Shown in pieces: positions 1 through 9,209 of a DNA stretch of 64,000 bases. The stretch's first letter is position 1; each line of letters opens with the position of its first letter. The notes under the pieces were generated by a model. That model did not search any database. It was not told where the DNA came from and saw only the letters and a program-made list of their open reading frames with translations. The stretch comes from NCEH01 sp002257205 (GTDB lineage Bacteria; Pseudomonadota; Alphaproteobacteria; Rhizobiales; Xanthobacteraceae): the NCBI RefSeq assembly GCF_043195105.1, contig NZ_JBAFWO010000013.1; one strand, 5' to 3'. The position numbers and the translations under genes are program-made.

Positions 1-36
1 AAAAGCGCGAAGGTCAAGGGGAGGGTGATCCGATGA
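1..36 (+). CDS. C-terminal end of an upstream gene (partial)
   Basis: The first frame reads without a stop to a TGA at 34-36 and overlaps the next start as ATGA. The last residues are KSAKVKGRVIR. The 4-base overlap is the usual layout of co-translated phage genes. Too little is present to name a function. Confidence 0.4.
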   Translation, partial: KSAKVKGRVIR

Positions 37-470
37 GCAAGCCCTGGCCGCTCTTCGCCCTGCTCCAGCAGGCACTCCAGGATGCCTTTAAGCCTGGACT
101 CGATCCGGCGTGCCGCATTGATTTCGCAGGAGGATCAGCACCTACCGAAAGGGTGCTGCGCCCTTCTGCGGCGAACACCCAATGCGGCTATGTCCTACGG
201 GAACTTGCGGCCGGTCGGCGGGTGTCTTCGGCCAGCATTTTCCGTAGCATTCTGGCAGTGAAACCCACTAATCGGATTTCTGAGGTCCGGCGCCTGCTGC
301 GTTCTCATGGAATTGAGATGAGGCATGACGTTAAGCGGGACAACGGGAAAAGGTATTACGTATTCTTTCTGGATATCCCCGACCAGGATAGGGCTGCCGA
401 ACTCATACGATCTTCCAGGCAAGCCGGAATCAATGAGCCCCAGGAGGGGCTTAAAGGTAAGGTCAAATGA
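33..470 (+). CDS. Helix-turn-helix DNA-binding protein, phage
   Basis: The protein is 145 residues. The middle and C-terminal part (about 60-120) reads as a winged helix: a helix around VSSASIFRSIL, a second helix around RISEVRRLLRSHGIEM, then a basic wing with DNGKRYYVFFL. This resembles the small HTH_39-type proteins of phage early regions. The N-terminal 50 residues are not recognised. The start overlaps the preceding stop as ATGA and a GGGGAGGG ribosome site lies upstream. It probably acts on DNA as a regulator or replication accessory; the exact role is inference. Confidence 0.6.
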   Translation: MSKPWPLFALLQQALQDAFKPGLDPACRIDFAGGSAPTERVLRPSAANTQCGYVLRELAAGRRVSSASIFRSILAVKPTNRISEVRRLLRSHGIEMRHDVKRDNGKRYYVFFLDIPDQDRAAELIRSSRQAGINEPQEGLKGKVK

Positions 471-471
471 T

Positions 472-897
472 ATGGTATACCACAGCTTGCTGTGGAGTTT
501 TAGCGCTCTCGCCTTATTAAGCAGCGTTGCGTTAGCCGAGCCATTTAAGGGTTACGATACAGCCGTATCAATCAACGCCGAGGTCAGCGCCAGCCGGAAC
601 TACACACCACGTATTGCAAAGTGGTATCGCCCATGGAGGGTTATTAAACCAGGAGAACCGGGGAACTGCTTGGATTATGCGGTTCTCAAGTGCGCAATGC
701 TAAGGAAGGCGGGGTTTGATGCATCTCGGTTGAGTTTGGTGGCGTTCCCACGATGGGATGGGATTGGGCACGCCGTGTGCGTTATCGATGGAGCATGGGC
801 CATGGACTGGAAGAACTATCCTATTTCCGCCACCAAGGCAGGACTTGGCGCTCTGGACGAACCCATTCCAGTTGAGGTTAACGCCCCCTGGCGATAG
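472..897 (+). CDS. Secreted transglutaminase-like cysteine peptidase (BTLCP-like)
   Basis: The protein is 141 residues. An N-terminal signal peptide (about residues 1-22, ending near SSVALA) is followed by a compact domain with the order expected of bacterial transglutaminase-like cysteine peptidases: Cys in GNCLDYAVLK, His in GIGHAVCVIDG, then Asp in WAMDWKNY. That family is usually exported and cleaves or cross-links envelope proteins. The ATG at 472 sits 1 base after the previous stop, and the longer in-frame ATG at 325 would overlap the whole upstream gene. It is not a standard virion gene. A role in lysogenic conversion or cell-wall passage is possible but unproven. Confidence 0.7.
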   Translation: MVYHSLLWSFSALALLSSVALAEPFKGYDTAVSINAEVSASRNYTPRIAKWYRPWRVIKPGEPGNCLDYAVLKCAMLRKAGFDASRLSLVAFPRWDGIGHAVCVIDGAWAMDWKNYPISATKAGLGALDEPIPVEVNAPWR

Positions 898-1030
898 GCC
901 CTGTACATATTCACTTAAACAGCGATTTAGCAGAAAAATCCAGCTCCAGGCTTTTCCACGCATCATAAGAGTTCTGGCGGCTTCTTCGTAAGAAAACAGG
1001 AACCGGCAAAATCTGTCGCTTGAGCGAGTG

Positions 1031-1525
1031 CTAATGTCCTAGCAAACCAGACCAGGGCACAGGGCGGGGAGCGATTGGCACGCTCATCATGCTTGGAGGT
1101 ATCTGTGCGTTCTGTGGTGGGCGTGTACGTGAGGATGTAGGGGGAGGGCCATCCGGCACCCCGAACAACATCATGCCGACGCCCTGGCCTAATTCATATG
1201 CCCCAGTGTTTCCCTGATACTGCCTCACAAGCTTTGGGTCGGGTTGAGTGGAAGTGTACCTCAAGCCAGGCTGCCCCGGCACAGGAGTTCCGGCGCCGGT
1301 GGCCGCCCGCCGCGTCGGCTGAGGCTTCCGAGGTGCGCTCTCGCTCTGGGTGGAAGTGGCGCGCCTGGTCTCGGTCTTTCCGCTGCTTCGGCAAGCCGTT
1401 CCCGATGGCGCGAAATTCAGGGAACCATCCGCCGACACAGAACTCGTATCGCAACGGACACCTTGAGCTAAGCTGATGTTAACACACGAAAAAAGTGCAA
1501 TGGCTGAAAAAGTGAGCGTGCGCAT
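1031..1525 (-). CDS. Hypothetical secreted protein, low complexity
   Basis: The protein is 164 residues if started at the ATG beginning MRTLTFSAIALFSC, which opens a clear signal peptide ending near NISLAQ. The mature part is rich in Ser, Thr, Pro, Arg and Gly, with little predicted fold. The in-frame longer start would add 36 residues before the signal peptide and is less likely. It is the only leftward gene in this part of the prophage, lying between rightward genes, which suggests an independently transcribed accessory gene. No family recognised. Confidence 0.5.
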   Translation of the reverse strand: MRTLTFSAIALFSCVNISLAQGVRCDTSSVSADGSLNFAPSGTACRSSGKTETRRATSTQSESAPRKPQPTRRAATGAGTPVPGQPGLRYTSTQPDPKLVRQYQGNTGAYELGQGVGMMLFGVPDGPPPTSSRTRPPQNAQIPPSMMSVPIAPRPVPWSGLLGH

Positions 1526-1663
1526 GAGTTTGCCTGCCGCCTTGGAGGTATCGCGAGCATAGCTCAAGCTCGCGCTGGGGCAAGTTTGCAACCAGTCAAG
1601 ATGCAGCTTGCAACCCGATCCGGTGACAGGCAAGACATTACCGCCGTAGGGGAGGGAGCAATT

Positions 1664-2215
1664 ATGCGTGGCATGTTTTCAGTCAGTGGCCTTGTTCTAT
1701 CTGCCATCTTATTGGTTGGCTGCGGGCAGAATGAAGAGAAGGCTAAAAATGCGGGCTCTGCGGGCAATGATCCGGCAGCACTAAAATGTATTCATATGGC
1801 AGTGGACGGAAGTCAGGGCTTGTCGAATGCGCTATTTAACGCACTTAACGCCTTTAAATTTGAGCTTATAACTGAAATAGTTGCCAATTGCCGTGCCGTC
1901 GCTGCTGAGTTTCCTAATGATAAAAGACTGATTGTGGCCGGATTCCAGTCGACGTTTTATATTACTTCTATGGCTATCGGTGTCCCAGAAATTAAGGATG
2001 GTCAAATAATTCCTGAAAAAAGCATTTCCCAACTTGAAAGCCAAACATCCTCCGCGACGGATCTAAAGAATGTCGGATTTTATATCGCCTCGGCGTATGA
2101 ATACGGCATTGGCGCCCCTCAAAGCAAGCAGGAGGCAGAGAAGTGGTATGCTAAGGCCGCGGCAGCTGGAGATAAGGTTTCCGAGCGTGAGCTTGCCCGC
2201 TTGCAAAAGAAATAA
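1664..2215 (+). CDS. Putative lipoprotein with C-terminal Sel1-like repeat
   Basis: The protein is 183 residues. It begins with a lipoprotein signal: hydrophobic stretch, then LLVGC with the acylated Cys at about residue 21. The C-terminal 40 residues (ASAYEYGIGAPQSK then EAEKWYAKAAAAGD) match a Sel1-like repeat, a helical protein-protein interaction unit. A GGGAGGGAG ribosome site precedes ATG 1664 at good spacing, so the longer in-frame start at 1586 is rejected. The central part is AT-richer than its neighbours. It is probably a membrane-anchored accessory protein of the lysogen. Confidence 0.65.
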   Translation: MRGMFSVSGLVLSAILLVGCGQNEEKAKNAGSAGNDPAALKCIHMAVDGSQGLSNALFNALNAFKFELITEIVANCRAVAAEFPNDKRLIVAGFQSTFYITSMAIGVPEIKDGQIIPEKSISQLESQTSSATDLKNVGFYIASAYEYGIGAPQSKQEAEKWYAKAAAAGDKVSERELARLQKK

Positions 2216-2303
2216 CCGTATACACAATAAGGTCGTTGACGATATCAGTTATTGAGTGCACGCTTTCATTGTTTTTAAGTTCATTGCAATGAAAGTAAAT
2301 ATA

Positions 2304-2711
2304 ATGAAAATCAATCTCAAATTGCTGGGCGTGACGGCTCTGGTATTTGCCTCCAGTGCCGCGCATGCGGTTACGACCACATGGAGCCAATATGAGCGCG
2401 GCCATGACTTCACGGTGTCTCGCGCTCGTGTCACCTCCGGCACGACCCCGGCCGCGCTTGGAGCCATTCAGGTCGATCCCAAGAAGGACGTTACGATCTC
2501 TCTGAAGGCAAGCACCCCTGTGAGCGTCACTCTCAGCCGCATGTTGTCCGACAGCACAGTGCTGGGCTCCGAAGCTATCGCTGTTGGCACATCTGAAGTG
2601 TCGCGTACCTTCTCGGCGCCGCAGACGATGGAAGCCATTGGGGTAAGTGCTACCACGGCGCTGTCAGCTGGCAATAACGTGTCTGTCACGGTTATCCAGT
2701 CGAAGGAATAA
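2304..2711 (+). CDS. Small secreted protein, unknown function
   Basis: From ATG 2304 the protein is 135 residues, with a signal peptide ending AHA at about residue 22 and a mature domain rich in Ser, Thr and Val that looks all-beta. A second possible ATG lies at 2289. It is the last gene before a strong terminator, closing the left accessory block. No cysteine pair or family signature is visible. The fold could suit a periplasmic or virion decoration protein, but nothing assigns it. Confidence 0.55.
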   Translation: MKINLKLLGVTALVFASSAAHAVTTTWSQYERGHDFTVSRARVTSGTTPAALGAIQVDPKKDVTISLKASTPVSVTLSRMLSDSTVLGSEAIAVGTSEVSRTFSAPQTMEAIGVSATTALSAGNNVSVTVIQSKE

Positions 2712-2724
2712 TGCCTGCCCGGCT

Positions 2725-2745
2725 AAAGCCCCTTCGGGGGCTTTT
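2725..2745 (+). terminator. Rho-independent terminator closing the left accessory block
   Basis: AAAGCCCC, a TTCG tetraloop and GGGGCTTTT form an 8-bp GC-rich stem followed by T-rich DNA. It lies 14 bases after the stop of the secreted-protein gene and before the packaging genes. Confidence 0.85.
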
Positions 2746-2940
2746 ATATTGTCAGTAGTCGTTTTGTTTGACATGGTTATGGCATGGATAAATGCCACGT
2801 CTACCCATTAGGTGATTATCGGGAGCATGAGTTGACCGAGAAATGTTGGTGCAAACCCATGGAGTTAGATGGGGTCGTGGTTCATAACGCAATGGATGGT
2901 CGTGAGCATTATGAAACGGGGGAATTGAAGCTAAATTGAT

Positions 2941-3387
2941 ATGAGTAATCCTGTAGGGCGTCCGATAGTGACCTTGGCCGATTTGATCCCCGGCTGGCGC
3001 GAGCTTATGCACTCCATTTACACGGATGGCGGCAGCGATGCCGAGGTAAAGGTTGCGCTGGCCATTCCTCCGGCGCGGGCCATGAGCAATGAGCTATGGG
3101 ATGATTTGCAGGCGCGGGAGCCTGAATTTTCGCAAGCCGTAAAAGAGGGGCGATTGATTGCCGAGGCTTGGTGGGCCAAAGCCGGCCAACAAGGCATCTT
3201 CATGGGGAAGACATTCAACGCCACGACGTACATTTTCAACATGCACAATCGTTTTCTGCATTGGAAGAACCGCCAAGACGTTGAGCACTCTGGAAATAAA
3301 GAAAACCCGGTGCGGCTTGAGCATGCCATTTCCAGCCTGACCGTGGATGAACTAAGAGCGCTCGCATCGGGTGGAGCTGACAAGTAG
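2941..3387 (+). CDS. Terminase small subunit (DNA-packaging, probable)
   Basis: The protein is 148 residues, immediately upstream of and overlapping the large terminase by 17 bases. It begins with a GRP and TLADL start and a helix-rich N-terminal region that includes SDAEVKVAL, as in small terminases that recognise the pac or cos site. The middle part (EFSQAVKEGRLIAEAWW then FNATTYIFNMHNRF) is typical of terminase small-subunit-like phage proteins. The ribosome site is weak. Assignment rests on position plus family resemblance. Confidence 0.75.
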   Translation: MSNPVGRPIVTLADLIPGWRELMHSIYTDGGSDAEVKVALAIPPARAMSNELWDDLQAREPEFSQAVKEGRLIAEAWWAKAGQQGIFMGKTFNATTYIFNMHNRFLHWKNRQDVEHSGNKENPVRLEHAISSLTVDELRALASGGADK

Positions 3388-4744
3388 ACAGCGCCGTGAA
3401 ATAGCCCTATTGGCTCGTGAAGAGCTTAAACTTCGTGGCGAGATCTACCAGCCATATGACAAGCAGTTGGAGTTTCACCGGCTCGGCGCCACCAAGCGGG
3501 AACGCTGCCTGTCCGCCGGGAACCAGCTCGGCAAGACGCTCGCTGGCGCGGCTGAGACCACCTTCCATCTGACTGGCATCTATCCTGACTGGTGGGAGGG
3601 AAAGCGCTTTAATCGCCCGGTGCTGGCCTGGTGCGGCGGGGTTACCGCAGAAAGCACCCGCGACGGTCCTCAGACGAAGCTGCTCGGCACCATGGGTGAG
3701 CCCGGCAGTGGCACAATTCCCACATCCCTAATCACAAACATCGCCAAAGCCAGCCATGGTATCCGCGATGCCGTGGACTTCATGCGCGTCCGCCACGTCT
3801 CGGGCGGCGAGAGTGTGCTGAACTTCAAGAACTACGCCCAGGGCCGCCAGAAATGGCAGGCGGCCAGCGTGGACGTGGTGTGGGAGGACGAGGAGCCGCC
3901 GGATGAGATCCATTCCGAGGCCCTGAGCCGGACCAACGCCACCGGCGGCATCGTCTTCCTGACCTTCACCCCGCTCATGGGCATGACGCGGCTGGTGTTC
4001 GACTTCTGGAAGAACCCCACCAAGGACCGCGCCCTGGTCTGCATGGGGATTGCCGACGCCAAGCATATCTCGCCTGAACTGCGTGAAACGATCATCGCCA
4101 GCTACCGGCCCCATGAGCGTGAGGCGCGCACCAATGGGGTGCCGTCCGTGGGGAGCGGCCTGGTGTTCCCGGTGGACATCGCCAAGCTGTTGGTCGATCC
4201 GCGCGAGATCCCCGCCTACTGGCCACGCTGCTTCGGCTTGGATTTCGGCTGGCACAACACGGCGGCGGCGTTCCTCGCCCATGATCGGGACACCGACACC
4301 GTCTACGTGACAGCCGAATATAAGCAGGGGGAACGCACCCTGGAGGGTCATGCCCTGCATCTCCAGGGGATGGGCGCCAACTGGATGCCCGGCGTCTGCG
4401 ATCCCGCCGGCGGCCAGCGCAACCAGCAGGATGGTGAGACCTTCCTGAACCGGGCACGTAGCTCTGGTTTGAACCTGACCCCTGCGGACAACTCCGTGGA
4501 AGCTGGGATCGATGACGTGCTCACCCGTATGCACACCGGCCGGTTCAAGGTGTTCAACACCTGTGGCGCCTGGCAGCAGGAATTACACCTTTATGCTCGA
4601 AACGAGAAAGGTCTGATCAATAAGGAGAATGACCACCTGATGGATGCGACGAGGTATGGAGTGATGACCGGATTAAAGGTCGCCTCTGTACGCCGCAATA
4701 ATTCCGGGGTAGCATTCACTATGCCGAAAGTAGGGATAGTTTAA
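3371..4744 (+). CDS. Terminase large subunit (packaging ATPase and nuclease)
   Basis: The protein is 457 residues, usual for the family. A Walker A loop GNQLGKT lies at residues 50-56 and a Walker B VVWEDEE at about 169-175, giving the packaging motor ATPase. The RuvC-like nuclease begins with GLDFGW, catalytic Asp at about 291. It starts at a GTG inside the small-subunit gene and ends TAATG against the portal gene, so the three are translationally coupled. It cuts concatemers and pumps DNA through the portal. Confidence 0.95.
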   Translation: MELTSRQRREIALLAREELKLRGEIYQPYDKQLEFHRLGATKRERCLSAGNQLGKTLAGAAETTFHLTGIYPDWWEGKRFNRPVLAWCGGVTAESTRDGPQTKLLGTMGEPGSGTIPTSLITNIAKASHGIRDAVDFMRVRHVSGGESVLNFKNYAQGRQKWQAASVDVVWEDEEPPDEIHSEALSRTNATGGIVFLTFTPLMGMTRLVFDFWKNPTKDRALVCMGIADAKHISPELRETIIASYRPHEREARTNGVPSVGSGLVFPVDIAKLLVDPREIPAYWPRCFGLDFGWHNTAAAFLAHDRDTDTVYVTAEYKQGERTLEGHALHLQGMGANWMPGVCDPAGGQRNQQDGETFLNRARSSGLNLTPADNSVEAGIDDVLTRMHTGRFKVFNTCGAWQQELHLYARNEKGLINKENDHLMDATRYGVMTGLKVASVRRNNSGVAFTMPKVGIV

Positions 4745-6861
4745 TGGCGCGTAAGGCTGCTGCAAAAAAGCCAATTCAAACGGATGGTGGCGTTGCCGCA
4801 TACCTGAATAGCCGGTTCCTATCTGCCTACAACTCGACCAATAAGGTCCGTGAAGCCCGCAAGGACATGCTGGAATATTACCGGCAGGAAATGGACCATA
4901 TCCCCAGCAATGACGGGGAAAGCAAGATTGCCACGGCAGAAGTGCGCGACGTGGTGGAAACCCTGCTCCCCCAGATGCTGGAGCCCTTCATGACCAGCGA
5001 GGGGGCAGGGGTGTTTGAGCCCACCAGTGAGGAGGATGTCGAGCAGGCCAAGCTAGAGACCGCGTACACCCAGCATGTCATTTTCACACAGAACAAGGGT
5101 TTCGAGCTGTTTGTCGCCTGGGCCAAGGATGGCCTGCTTCAGAAGAACGGGTACGCCAAGGCTTGGTGGAACAGTGAGGCCCAGGTCGTCCCGGAGAGCT
5201 ATCAGGGCCTTTCTCTGGACGAGGCGGACAAGGTTGTCGCCGACGCCGGGAACGTCCTGCAAATGGCCGTCAGAGGGTTCCTGCCAACCGGGGAGGAGAT
5301 TCCGAGCATTGAGGCGCTAGCCACCATCCCGCCCGAGCTTATGCAGGGCATCCGCGTGAACCTGGATCTGGTGCGCGAAGAACGGAATGAGCAAGTGCGC
5401 ATCCAGGCGGTGGCGCCGGAGAACATCGTGGTGGAGGAGGGATACACCAAGGTGGACCTGTCCGATGCCCGGTATGTGGCCGAGCGTATCGTGGACAAGA
5501 CGCGCGGTGAGCTGAAGGCCATGGGCTATCCCGCCGACAAGGTGGACAGCCTGGCGACCCTGTCACCGCTCGATGATCCGGAGGCACGGGAGCGCGCCAG
5601 CAATCAGGGCACATCGAATGACCTGAGCAGTCCGGCCCGTGGTGACGACGCTATTGTGGAAGTCCGCGAGCATTATATCCGCAGCGACCTGGATAACAGC
5701 GGCATCATCAAGCTCTGGAAGGTGTGCACCGGCGGGGAGGGGAGCAGCGTGGTGCTCTCCCAAGAGCTGGTGTCCCGCATTCCGTACCACGCCTGGACAC
5801 CCATCATTGCCCCGCACCAGCACCACGGTGGCTCCGCGGCCGAGCTGGTGAACGATCTTCAGGATATCCACACTGTGCTGTGGCGCCAGTCCCTGAACGC
5901 TGTGGTGGCGAGTAACCGCGTCCGGCCGATGATCAACGAGACCAATGCCGCAGAGGATACATACAACGATCTCATGCAGACGGTGCCGGGGCATCCCATC
6001 CGCGTTCGCGGAAATATCGCCGATGCCATCGGATGGACCGCGCCGCCTAACACCGCGACTATGACGCTGCCCATCATGGAGTACCTGCAAGGGATGCTCG
6101 AATCTCGCACAGGCTTGTCCAAGCAGGCCGCAGGCCTGGATTCCCAGGCGCTGGCCGACAGCACCAACATGATGGGCGCCATGATCATGAGCCAGAGCCT
6201 GATGCGGGTGAAGATGATGCTGCGTACCTTCGCCGAGACCGGCGTGCGCTCGCTGATGGAGCATGTCCGCGAGTTGGTGATGAAGAACGAGAAGCGCGAG
6301 CGGATGTTCGAGTTCATGGGCAAATATGTGCCGGTGAATCCCACCGACTGGCGCACCAAGCGGAATACCGTGATCAAGGTTGGCCTAGGGTATGCCGACC
6401 GCCTGGAGAAGATCGCTTCCCTCAACAGCGCCTACAGCATCCTGCAAGGGGTGGTGGAGATGCAGGGCGGCGTGGCTGGGCCGCTGGTGTCGTTGGAGAA
6501 CGCCTATAACGTCCTCCAGGATCTGTTGACCGCCCAAGGTCTGGTGACCAAGGGTCGGTATCTCACGGACCCTGTTGCCAATCCGCCTCAGCCCCAGCCC
6601 GCACAACCCAGCGCCATCGACGTGGCAGAGGCCGAGCTGGTTTCCAAGAACGCGATTGAGGAAGCTAAGCTTAAAGCTGATCTGCAAAAGCACCGGGAGG
6701 ATACCAAAGTAAGGGTATTGGAAATCTGGTTGCAAGACGTGCGCGAACGTGAAAAGTTGAATATGCAGAGGTTTAAGACTCTGGCTGAAATTGAACAAAT
6801 GGTGACCGCGAACGATAATGGACAAGATAGAAGCAGCGAACCAAGCGCAACTGCTGCTTAA
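4744..6861 (+). CDS. Portal protein
   Basis: The protein is 705 residues, the size of P22-like portals. It directly follows the terminase, with overlapping TAATG. The N-terminal region has the usual helix-rich order (LEYYRQEM, then EVRDVVETLLPQM), and the C-terminal 100 residues form a long charged helical tail (EAKLKADLQKHREDTK) as in podovirus portal barrels. It forms the dodecameric DNA channel at one capsid vertex and joins terminase during packaging and the short tail afterwards. Confidence 0.92.
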   Translation: MARKAAAKKPIQTDGGVAAYLNSRFLSAYNSTNKVREARKDMLEYYRQEMDHIPSNDGESKIATAEVRDVVETLLPQMLEPFMTSEGAGVFEPTSEEDVEQAKLETAYTQHVIFTQNKGFELFVAWAKDGLLQKNGYAKAWWNSEAQVVPESYQGLSLDEADKVVADAGNVLQMAVRGFLPTGEEIPSIEALATIPPELMQGIRVNLDLVREERNEQVRIQAVAPENIVVEEGYTKVDLSDARYVAERIVDKTRGELKAMGYPADKVDSLATLSPLDDPEARERASNQGTSNDLSSPARGDDAIVEVREHYIRSDLDNSGIIKLWKVCTGGEGSSVVLSQELVSRIPYHAWTPIIAPHQHHGGSAAELVNDLQDIHTVLWRQSLNAVVASNRVRPMINETNAAEDTYNDLMQTVPGHPIRVRGNIADAIGWTAPPNTATMTLPIMEYLQGMLESRTGLSKQAAGLDSQALADSTNMMGAMIMSQSLMRVKMMLRTFAETGVRSLMEHVRELVMKNEKRERMFEFMGKYVPVNPTDWRTKRNTVIKVGLGYADRLEKIASLNSAYSILQGVVEMQGGVAGPLVSLENAYNVLQDLLTAQGLVTKGRYLTDPVANPPQPQPAQPSAIDVAEAELVSKNAIEEAKLKADLQKHREDTKVRVLEIWLQDVREREKLNMQRFKTLAEIEQMVTANDNGQDRSSEPSATAA

Positions 6862-7084
6862 TATACCGGCCTTTAAGGAGGCCTGCGAGCGCGTCGAGCG
6901 CACCATTATCTCCGGTTGGAAACAAGCTTTAACGGTTGAACAGCGAGAGCACGCGTGGTGCGAACTGCGTGGGCTCGAAGCCGTTAAGACCGCCCTGGCG
7001 AACATCGTCAGCAGCGGGCGCATGGAGGCTGCGAATAAGGAAGCCAAAACGGCCCCTCGACGCGGCGCAACGCAACGAAAGTAA
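6818..7084 (+). CDS. Small phage protein between portal and scaffold
   Basis: The protein is 88 residues, overlapping the portal end by 44 bases. It is mainly helical and charged, with one Trp-Cys in EHAWCELRGLEAVK. Proteins of this size at this position are common in podoviruses with this head-gene order. Function unknown; a head-assembly accessory is likely from context. Confidence 0.7.
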   Translation: MDKIEAANQAQLLLNIPAFKEACERVERTIISGWKQALTVEQREHAWCELRGLEAVKTALANIVSSGRMEAANKEAKTAPRRGATQRK

Positions 7085-7090
7085 CAAGGC

Positions 7091-8173
7091 GTGACGATCA
7101 AGAAAGAAGCTCCGGCCACTGGAGCCGCACCTGCGGCCCAGGGTGAACGGAGCCCTGCTATCGAGCAGCCCAAGCAAATGAATGAAAGCGACGCTTTTGC
7201 CATGCTTAAGGCAAAGCGTGACGCGGCCTCCGCCAATCAGGCAGATGCCGACGCCGATCCCGATGACGGTGCCGCCCAGCCCCCTGCCGATGAGCAGGGA
7301 AGCCAGGACGGCGAGCCCGAGGGTAATGGCGCGGCCGAAGCACCGGCGGATGGTGGCGAACAGGATGATGAAGGCGCGGGTGATGCCGACGAGCCCATCT
7401 TCACCGTAAAGGTGAATGGTGAAGCACGTCAGGTGCCGCTGTCTGAGCTGACACAGACCTATTCCTCGGCCAAACACCTTGAAGGCAAACAGCATGAAAT
7501 CTTGGCGCGCGAGCGCGAGGTGACCACGCTGAAGCAGCAGGTGGGCGGCCTGGCCAACCAATACCAGCAGCAGCTCGGGCATCTCTCTCAGATGATGCGC
7601 CCGAACCTGCCGGACCAAAACCAGCTGACCGCGCTGCTTCATGCAGCCACCGTCGAAACCGATCCTGCAAAGCGTGCCGAGGCCAACACCCGGTATCTCC
7701 AGGGGAAGGAAGCCATTGACCGTTACAACGCGGTTATAGCCGAACAGCGGCGTGTGCAGGCACAGCAAGATCAACAGGCCAAAACCGAGCGTGATGCCTT
7801 TGAGGCGCAGCAGGCGGAATTGCTGAGGAAGGCCAGTCCTGACTTTGCAAATCCCCAGTACGTCCAGAAGGCGGTCGGATATCTCAAGGCACAGGGCTTT
7901 GAGGATACGGATATCGCCGATCTTGGCGACCACCGTGCCTGGTTGATCGTGGATAAGGCCCGGAAGTGGGACGAGCGTAACCAGAACATCGGGAAGGGCG
8001 TGCGCAATGCCGCCAAAGAAGCAAAGTCTCTCGCCCCCTCGGGTGAGGCACCCAAGCCAAACCCGAACGCTGTGCAGAAGTTGGCCGCAAGGGAGGCCTT
8101 TGAGAAGAACCCGAACGTGAAGAACGCTCTGGCTCGCCTCAAGGCCGCGAAACAACAACCCTTACGGGGATAA
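7091..8173 (+). CDS. Scaffolding protein (capsid assembly)
   Basis: The protein is 360 residues from a GTG. The first 110 residues are acidic and disordered (runs of Asp, Glu, Ala and Gly). They are followed by a folded patch FTVKVNGEARQVPLSEL and a long Gln-rich coiled coil (about 150-280). The C-terminal end is basic, as in scaffolds that bind the inner capsid face. Its position directly before the major capsid gene is diagnostic. It should be lost or degraded during maturation. Confidence 0.85.
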   Translation: MTIKKEAPATGAAPAAQGERSPAIEQPKQMNESDAFAMLKAKRDAASANQADADADPDDGAAQPPADEQGSQDGEPEGNGAAEAPADGGEQDDEGAGDADEPIFTVKVNGEARQVPLSELTQTYSSAKHLEGKQHEILAREREVTTLKQQVGGLANQYQQQLGHLSQMMRPNLPDQNQLTALLHAATVETDPAKRAEANTRYLQGKEAIDRYNAVIAEQRRVQAQQDQQAKTERDAFEAQQAELLRKASPDFANPQYVQKAVGYLKAQGFEDTDIADLGDHRAWLIVDKARKWDERNQNIGKGVRNAAKEAKSLAPSGEAPKPNPNAVQKLAAREAFEKNPNVKNALARLKAAKQQPLRG

Positions 8174-8179
8174 AAAACA

Positions 8180-9157
8180 ATGCCACAGCCAGCAAATACG
8201 TACAGCTCATATGATCTGACGAATGAACACGAGGATTATGCGAACACCATCAGCATGATCTCGCCCACCGACACGCCCTTTATGAGCATGATCGGTGACG
8301 CGGAAGAAGCCTCCAACACGCAGAAGGATTGGACCACCGACACCCTCGCGGCGGCGGACAACACCAATGCCCGGCAGGAAGGCGCCGACGCTGACCCGCA
8401 GTCGCTGACCCCTCCAGTGCGCGTGGGTAACGTAACCCAGATCTCCGACAAGTCCTTTGTCGTGTCTGGTAGCGCCCGCGCCATCGATGTGGCCGGTGCC
8501 GAGGATGAATATCTCCGCCAGAAGATCAAGAAGGGCCTGGAGCTTCGCCGCGACATGGAGAAGATCCTGGTCGGCAACCAGTCAGCCGCCGCCGGCAGCG
8601 ACGGCGATCCGACGCGCCATACCGGCACGATGCAGGCCTGGATCAAGACCAATACGAACAAGGCCAACGACGGCACCGATCCGGTGATCACGCAAGGTCT
8701 GCCAGTAGCTCGTGTCCCCGGTACGCCGCGCGCGTTCGATCCGGCGCAAATCACCGACCTGGCCGAGAAGTGCTACGACAACAGCAGCGATTGGCCGTCC
8801 GTGATGATGGTCGGTACCCGTCGCCGCAAGAGCGTCAGTGCTCTGATGACCGAAAACGCCATGAACAACCGGGCGGATTTCGAGGAAGGCAAGCTGATCA
8901 CCAGCGTGCGCGTCTACGAGACCGACTTCGGCGACCTGAACCTGGTCACGAACCGCCACATGGACGACGGCGTAATTGCCTTACTGTCTCCGGATAAGTG
9001 GGGCGTGTCCTACCTGCAAGGCCGCAAGTTCATCAGCCAGGAACTCGGCAAGACGGGTGACAACACCAAGCACCAACTGATCTCCGAGTTCATGCTGAAG
9101 TGCGAAAACGAGGCGGCCAACGGTCTGATCGCGGATCTGATCGCGGATCTGATCTAA
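8180..9157 (+). CDS. Major capsid protein (SU10/DUF5309-like HK97 fold)
   Basis: The protein is 325 residues. The N-terminal TNEHEDYANTISMISPTDTP, the KKGLELRRDMEKILVGNQ helix and the late EFMLKCENEAANG segment match the SU10-type major capsid family. A good ribosome site precedes ATG 8180 just after the scaffold stop. The last residues LIADLIADLI come from a 12-bp unit (GATCGCGGATCT) repeated in tandem at 9127-9150, which has extended the C-terminus by four residues. Confidence 0.92.
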   Translation: MPQPANTYSSYDLTNEHEDYANTISMISPTDTPFMSMIGDAEEASNTQKDWTTDTLAAADNTNARQEGADADPQSLTPPVRVGNVTQISDKSFVVSGSARAIDVAGAEDEYLRQKIKKGLELRRDMEKILVGNQSAAAGSDGDPTRHTGTMQAWIKTNTNKANDGTDPVITQGLPVARVPGTPRAFDPAQITDLAEKCYDNSSDWPSVMMVGTRRRKSVSALMTENAMNNRADFEEGKLITSVRVYETDFGDLNLVTNRHMDDGVIALLSPDKWGVSYLQGRKFISQELGKTGDNTKHQLISEFMLKCENEAANGLIADLIADLI

Positions 9158-9209
9158 GCCTAAACGGGGCGGACAACCGCCCCCCAATTTCAATGATTGC
9201 TCATGCACC

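Noticed and set aside
2768..2793. Promoter with TTGACA before the terminase genes
   Set aside because: A TTGACA is present but the only -10-like sequence is 13-14 bases away, too close; not listed.
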